Below are positions 59,995 to 64,000 of a stretch of 64,000 bases of DNA, one piece after another. Position 1 is the first letter of the stretch. Each line of letters begins with the position of its first letter. The notes under the pieces were generated by a model. It made no database searches and was not told the origin of the DNA. It worked only from the letters and a program-made list of their open reading frames with translations. This DNA is from Sphaerothrix epifaneia. GTDB lineage: Bacteria > Cyanobacteriota > Cyanobacteriia > Phormidesmidales > Phormidesmidaceae. The translations under genes were made by a program, and so were the position numbers. The stretch is taken from contig NZ_JBHZOL010000071.1 in the NCBI RefSeq assembly GCF_042788235.1, forward strand, positions 1 to 64,000, given 5' to 3'.

Positions 59995-62115
59995 ATGCCC
60001 CCCTCCCTCTGGATCACTGGCTCCACCCGCAGCGGCAAAACGACTCGCTTAATAGAGCAGTTGGCAACCTGGGGTGCAGCGCTACAGGCTGAATTTGCGC
60101 CGACGGCTAACCCAGCACAGCCAGGCGCTTCACTGCTGGTGTTTGCCGCCATTGGTGACAACCGTTTAGTTTTAAGTGAACACATCGCCGCTGCCACACA
60201 GGGGCGCTATGCCGTTACCACCACCACCCCCGCCGGATTCATTCAAGACGAGGTGATTTTGTTTTGGCCGTTGCTGGTAGAGCGGCTAGCGCTTAAAGCC
60301 CAATTTCCGCTAAAGCTAAGACCTGAGAATGAACAAGAGCTAGCGACACGGCTCTGGCGTCACCAACTCGATCAGGGGCCGCTGCAAGCTGAGGGTTGGC
60401 GCGAGTATGACTTGGTACGGCGATCGCTCGACTTTCTGCAGCTAGCGGCGCTGGGGGGCATCCCAGCCGAGGAGATTGCCCCCATGCTTAAAGACGGCCT
60501 GTTGCCAGGGGTTGGGGCTGAGTCGCTGTGGGCAGGGATTGGCGCAGCCTTGTTAGAGTGGCGTGACTGGTGCTTAGAGCGGGGTCTGCTGCCCTATGGC
60601 GTGATGACAGAGCTGTATTGGCGCTATTTGCTGCCGCATCCCACCTATCAAGCCCAGCTAAAACAGCGCTTTTGTGCGGTGCTAGCAGACGATGTAGACG
60701 ACTATCCCGCGATCGCCCGCGATTGGTTTGAGCATTTTCTAGCGCTAGAAATTCCTGCGTTGTTTACCTACAATCCCAACGGCCAAACACGTTTAGGTTT
60801 AGGGGCTGATCCAGACTATCTAGCAGGACTCAGCGATCGCTGCCAGATTGAAACCTTGCCACCTAGCAACCACAGCGCTTTGGTCACAGAACTGGGTGAT
60901 TCGCTGGTGAACTGGGTGCAAGAGCCGTTGTCTATGCCTGAACTACCCGCTTCAATCCAGTCCATTCAAGCGGTTTCGCGGGGGCAACTCTTGCGGCAGA
61001 CAGCAGAGGCGATTGCAGAGATGGTGCATCAAGGGCAAGTGGCTGCGGCAGATATTGCTGTGGTAGGGCCAGGGCTAGATGCGATCGCCCGCTATACGCT
61101 GATTGACATCCTCAGCCAGCGGGGTATTGCGGTGGAATCGCTAGGGGATCAGCGTCCACCTGTGACTTCGCCGCTGGTGCGGGCACTGTTGACGCTCTTA
61201 GCGTTGGTTTACACCGGGCTAGGACGGTTAATCAGCCGCGAAGACGTAGCCGAAATGCTGGTGGTGCTGAGTCAAGCCCCCAGTCGAACAGCCGAACAAC
61301 CCTGGTTTGAGCTAGTCAGAATTGATCCAGTGCGGGCTGAGTTACTAGCCGATCACTGTTTTGCCCCAGATCCGCAACAGCCCAAACTGCTACCCGTCGA
61401 TCGCTTTCCCCGTTGGGATCGCTTAGGCTATCAGGCCACCCAAGCCTATGAAGAGATTTTGCATTGGATTGCCGATCAGCAGCAGCAGCAACAGCAGCGC
61501 TTGCTACGCAACGCGGTAACGTTAATCGACCGAGCCGTACAGCGCTTTCTTTGGCAGGGCAATCATTTGTCTTACGATCAGCTAGCAGTTCTGCGGGAAC
61601 TCATCGAAACGGCTCAGTATTATTGGGAGATTGAAGGACGTTTACAGCAATACGAAAGACAGGCGATCGCGACTTCAGCCGCCTCGCCGCATGCGGACGT
61701 AGAACGCTTTATTCGGCTTTTGCGCAGTGGTACCGTCACCGCCAACCCTCATCCTGTTCGGGCTTTAGCTGAGCGGCAAGGCATTACGCTCACCACTGTT
61801 TACCAATATCGCGTACAGCATCTCAGCCATCGCTGGCACTTCTGGCTAGATGCCGGATCCCCCCGCTGGCTAACCGGGACAGCTATGCTACTGGGAGCAC
61901 CCCTCTTTTTACAAAGCTGGTCGGGCCGTACCTGGACTATGACCGACACCGAACAGTTTAACGACGCGAACTTAGCCCGATTGCTACGAGACTTGCTGGC
62001 ACGGGCAACCGAGCGGCTGTATCTTTGCCATAGCGACCTGGCTATTAGTGGTCAAGAGCAGGTAGGGCCGCTGCTAACGCTGGTGCAGGCCAGTCAAGGG
62101 GTAACGGCTGGCTAG
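59995..62115 (+). CDS. UvrD/AddA-like helicase-fold protein (recombinase family)
   Basis: This 706-residue protein has SF1 helicase landmarks. Motif I GSTRSGKTTRL is intact at residues 9-19. The motif II region reads VLADDVDDYPAI (DD where active helicases have DE). Later blocks are ALFTYNPNGQTRL (motif III-like), a poor motif V near GITLTTVYQYRVQHLSHRW and ARATERLYLCHSD (motif VI-like). There is no nuclease domain. It may be a degenerate AddB- or RecB-like protein; cyanobacterial relatives carry the name 'recombinase family protein'. The start codon lies at the end of the pyrimidine tract. Confidence 0.7.
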   Translation: MPPSLWITGSTRSGKTTRLIEQLATWGAALQAEFAPTANPAQPGASLLVFAAIGDNRLVLSEHIAAATQGRYAVTTTTPAGFIQDEVILFWPLLVERLALKAQFPLKLRPENEQELATRLWRHQLDQGPLQAEGWREYDLVRRSLDFLQLAALGGIPAEEIAPMLKDGLLPGVGAESLWAGIGAALLEWRDWCLERGLLPYGVMTELYWRYLLPHPTYQAQLKQRFCAVLADDVDDYPAIARDWFEHFLALEIPALFTYNPNGQTRLGLGADPDYLAGLSDRCQIETLPPSNHSALVTELGDSLVNWVQEPLSMPELPASIQSIQAVSRGQLLRQTAEAIAEMVHQGQVAAADIAVVGPGLDAIARYTLIDILSQRGIAVESLGDQRPPVTSPLVRALLTLLALVYTGLGRLISREDVAEMLVVLSQAPSRTAEQPWFELVRIDPVRAELLADHCFAPDPQQPKLLPVDRFPRWDRLGYQATQAYEEILHWIADQQQQQQQRLLRNAVTLIDRAVQRFLWQGNHLSYDQLAVLRELIETAQYYWEIEGRLQQYERQAIATSAASPHADVERFIRLLRSGTVTANPHPVRALAERQGITLTTVYQYRVQHLSHRWHFWLDAGSPRWLTGTAMLLGAPLFLQSWSGRTWTMTDTEQFNDANLARLLRDLLARATERLYLCHSDLAISGQEQVGPLLTLVQASQGVTAG

Positions 62116-62831
62116 GTCGCAAAGGCTTGATTTTGTAGCGCCATAATTTCTTCAATGCCTTTTTCTGCCACTTCTAGCATTTGATTAAGCTGAGTGCGGC
62201 TAAAGCTGCCTGATTCAGCCGTGCCTTGCACTTCAATCATTTGCTGGGTTTCGTTGAGCACCACGTTAAGATCCACAGCAGCAGCTACATCTTCGGGATA
62301 GTTGAGATCTAAAAAGGCTTCTTCTTCGATCAGCCCCACAGAGATCGCGGCGACTTGATGAACCAAGGGCGATCGCGGGATCTGTCCCTGTTCTAGTAGG
62401 GTGTTGACCGCATCTTTGAGTGCTACATAAGCCCCCGTAATCGAAGTAGTACGGGTACCGCCATCGGCCTGCAACACGTCAGCATCCACCGTTAACGTAA
62501 TTTCGCCCAAAGCACTCAGATCCAGACTAGCCCGCAAACTACGGCCAATCAGCCGCTGAATTTCTTGGGTGCGTCCTGAAAGCTTCAAAAACTCGCGCTG
62601 GTGACGTTGGGGGGTGGCTCCGGGCAACATGCGGTACTCGGCGGTCAGCCACCCCTGACCTGAATTTGCTAAAAAGCGCGGCACTCCCGGCTGCACCGAA
62701 ATGGTACAGAGAACCTGCGTATCGCCACAGCGCGTCAGCACCGAACCCGCCGCAAAACGGGTAAACTGGCGCTCAAAGTGAATGGCGCGAAGCTGGTCGG
62801 GCTGCCGACCGTCAGGACGTTGCCAAGCCAT
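62112..62831 (-). CDS. rph: Ribonuclease PH
   Basis: RNase PH (239 residues) is the phosphate-dependent 3'-5' exonuclease that trims tRNA precursors. The N-terminus has RPDGRQPDQLRAIHFERQFTRFAAGSVL and then the block TAEYRMLPGATPQRHQRE, followed by the RTQEIQRLIGRSLRA motif that binds RNA and the core DVLQADGGTRTTSITGAYVA. Length is standard. The 3' end overlaps the convergent helicase-like gene by four bases. Confidence 0.97.
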   Translation of the reverse strand: MAWQRPDGRQPDQLRAIHFERQFTRFAAGSVLTRCGDTQVLCTISVQPGVPRFLANSGQGWLTAEYRMLPGATPQRHQREFLKLSGRTQEIQRLIGRSLRASLDLSALGEITLTVDADVLQADGGTRTTSITGAYVALKDAVNTLLEQGQIPRSPLVHQVAAISVGLIEEEAFLDLNYPEDVAAAVDLNVVLNETQQMIEVQGTAESGSFSRTQLNQMLEVAEKGIEEIMALQNQAFAT

Positions 62832-63034
62832 AATAGTTTGCCGCTAAAATCCTCACTCAGAATACAGCAGCAAGGCCGATTGCAGATCTGCTTGGCTGAT
62901 AGATTGCACCAACTAACAATGGCAACTACTATAAAACTGATATAGACGTACTGTCACACACATATAGCGTAATAATCTGCTTGTCTGGACAAAAGTACGC
63001 TATATTTGGCCAATCGAGAATTAGTCACTCCCTT

Positions 63035-63583
63035 ATGGTTTCGCAATTAAGGGTAGCTGCCCAGTCAGAACCCGGCAGCCGCGTACATCCCTTGTTCCAG
63101 AGCATTGAAGGCACAATTCAGGTCTTTACCTCGGCGCATCGAAATTTCTTTACCAATGTGATGGTGCAAGCGTTGAGAACGGCAGGGCAAGGTACGCCAG
63201 TCTTAGTGGTTCAGTTTCTCAAGGGCGGTATTCATCAAGGCCCAACCCAGCCGATGCAGTTAGGCCAAAATTTAGATTGGCTGCGCTGTGGGCTACCGGG
63301 CTGCATTCAGCAGGGAGACGTTGATGCCGCTGCCGCCGCCGCGATCACTGAGCTGTGGGATCATACCCAAGCTTTGGTGATGCAGGAGCGCTATACGCTA
63401 GTGGTGTTGGATGAGCTGAGCCTAGCGATTAAGTTTGGTCTGATTGCAGAAGCAGCCGTACTAGAATTTTTACGCGATCGCCCGTCTCAAGTAGATGTGG
63501 TCCTCACTGGCCCTGAAATGCCTACCGCAATTTTAGAAATGGCAGATCAAGTGACACAGCTACGGCGCAATTTTTTGATTTAG
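63035..63583 (+). CDS. CobO-like protein with degenerate P-loop
   Basis: This 182-residue protein resembles cob(I)alamin adenosyltransferases of the CobO/BtuR/CobA family: VLVVQFLKGG, YTLVVLDELSLAIKFGLI and the end VDVVLTGPEMP then ADQVTQLR match the family core. The P-loop (GNGKGKT in CobO) is replaced by VFTSAHRNFFTN, without the Gly-Lys-Thr. It probably does not bind ATP the usual way. The ATG at 63035 is preferred over a TTG at 62981. Seven bases after its stop, dcd begins. Confidence 0.75.
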   Translation: MVSQLRVAAQSEPGSRVHPLFQSIEGTIQVFTSAHRNFFTNVMVQALRTAGQGTPVLVVQFLKGGIHQGPTQPMQLGQNLDWLRCGLPGCIQQGDVDAAAAAAITELWDHTQALVMQERYTLVVLDELSLAIKFGLIAEAAVLEFLRDRPSQVDVVLTGPEMPTAILEMADQVTQLRRNFLI

Positions 63584-63590
63584 AAAAATC

Positions 63591-64000
63591 ATGATTAAAA
63601 ACGATACCTGGATTCACCAAATGGCGGCGGCTGGGTTAATTCAGCCGTTTGAGCCAAAGCTAGTCCGACAAATTCAGCTAGAAGGTTTTGCCCAGCCCCG
63701 ACAGGTAATTAGTTATGGGCTATCTTCCTATGGCTATGATATTCGCCTCTCGCCTGCCGAATTTAGGATCTTTCGTCACATTCCCGGTACCGTTGTAGAT
63801 CCTAAAAATTTTAGTCCCGACAACCTAGAACCAACAGCGCTACGGACTGATGAAAACGGTAGCTATTTCATTTTGCCCGCCCACTCTTATGGTTTGGGCG
63901 TCGCCTTAGAGCGCATTCAGGTACCCGATAACATCAGCGTCATTTGCATTGGCAAATCTACCTATGCCCGTTGCGGCATTATCGCCAATCTCACCCCTGC
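63591..64000 (+). CDS. dcd: dCTP deaminase (partial, cut by window end)
   Basis: The first 136 codons of dCTP deaminase, which converts dCTP to dUTP for dTMP synthesis. Visible family features are MIKNDTWIHQMAAAGLIQPF, GLSSYGYDIRLSP, the PAHSYGLGVALERIQVPD block and the active-site region CIGKSTYARCGIIANLTPA. The reading frame is open to the window end; the C-terminal third is missing from view. Confidence 0.9.
   Translation, partial: MIKNDTWIHQMAAAGLIQPFEPKLVRQIQLEGFAQPRQVISYGLSSYGYDIRLSPAEFRIFRHIPGTVVDPKNFSPDNLEPTALRTDENGSYFILPAHSYGLGVALERIQVPDNISVICIGKSTYARCGIIANLTP

Noticed and set aside
61484..61500. CAG/CAA run (seven Gln) as a possible microsatellite
   Set aside because: It is short and in frame within the helicase-like protein, and is better read as an ordinary Gln-rich linker.
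1..64000. CRISPR array, tRNA, rRNA, tmRNA or prophage
   Set aside because: I found no regularly spaced direct repeats, no tRNA-like T-arm with matching acceptor, and no phage structural or integrase genes.

Overview
The window comes from a cyanobacterium. It carries cytochrome f and the Rieske protein of the b6f complex, cyanophycinase, several protein families known mainly from cyanobacteria, and very many copies of the HIP1 octamer GCGATCGC in genes and spacers. The trehalose operon, cyanoexosortase A locus and repeat-rich spacers suggest a Leptolyngbya/Phormidesmis-like organism, possibly filamentous, but this is inference from gene content. About 58 protein genes are supported. I saw no rRNA, tRNA, CRISPR array, prophage or transposase gene.

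Layout. 0.5-8.1 kb: a secreted DUF11-like protein, a ligase-associated exonuclease, and two convergent carbohydrate enzymes (GH15-like and a probable glucosylglycerol hydrolase). 8.3-13.3 kb: petC-petA, divergent from a DUF3067 gene and a membrane glycosyltransferase with a TPR tail. 13.8-25.7 kb: housekeeping genes (prs, gloB, rplI, dnaB, fmt) mixed with small cyanobacterial proteins, ExoD and cyanophycinase. 25.8-32.1 kb: trehalose synthesis and breakdown (treZ-treY, a strong hairpin, then treH). 32.2-40.6 kb: a cation/proton antiporter, two large hybrid sensor kinases in tandem and a B12-binding radical SAM protein. 40.6-44.8 kb: a PEP-CTERM/cyanoexosortase A locus with an HpsJ-like gene; two copies of a 158-160 bp MITE-like element lie either side of its first three genes. 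45.1-52.9 kb: a TPR protein, mutY, a DUF2470-ferredoxin pair, a PPC/DUF296 protein, another PEP-CTERM-like secreted protein and a DUF4333-like lipoprotein. 53-54.6 kb: ExbB-ExbD-ExbD motor genes. 54.9-58.0 kb: a duplicated DUF305 lipoprotein, a Ca2+/H+ antiporter and an EEP-family hydrolase. 58.1-59.9 kb: a two-gene AAA ATPase/DUF4276 module, the best candidate for an uncharacterised (possibly defence) system. 60-64 kb: a UvrD-like protein, rph, a CobO-like protein without a normal P-loop, and the start of dcd.

Themes. Compatible solutes are prominent: treZ/treY make trehalose from glucan ends, treH degrades it, and the probable glucosylglycerol hydrolase would degrade glucosylglycerol; a monovalent cation/proton antiporter and a Ca2+/H+ exchanger are also present, consistent with life under changing salinity or desiccation. 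A second theme is the cell surface (exosortase and substrates, ExoD, lipid-linked glycosyltransferase). The spacers hold at least three families of short non-coding repeats: R1 (seven degenerate copies), R2 (two copies with TAA target duplications) and R3 (one copy with an 8-bp direct repeat).
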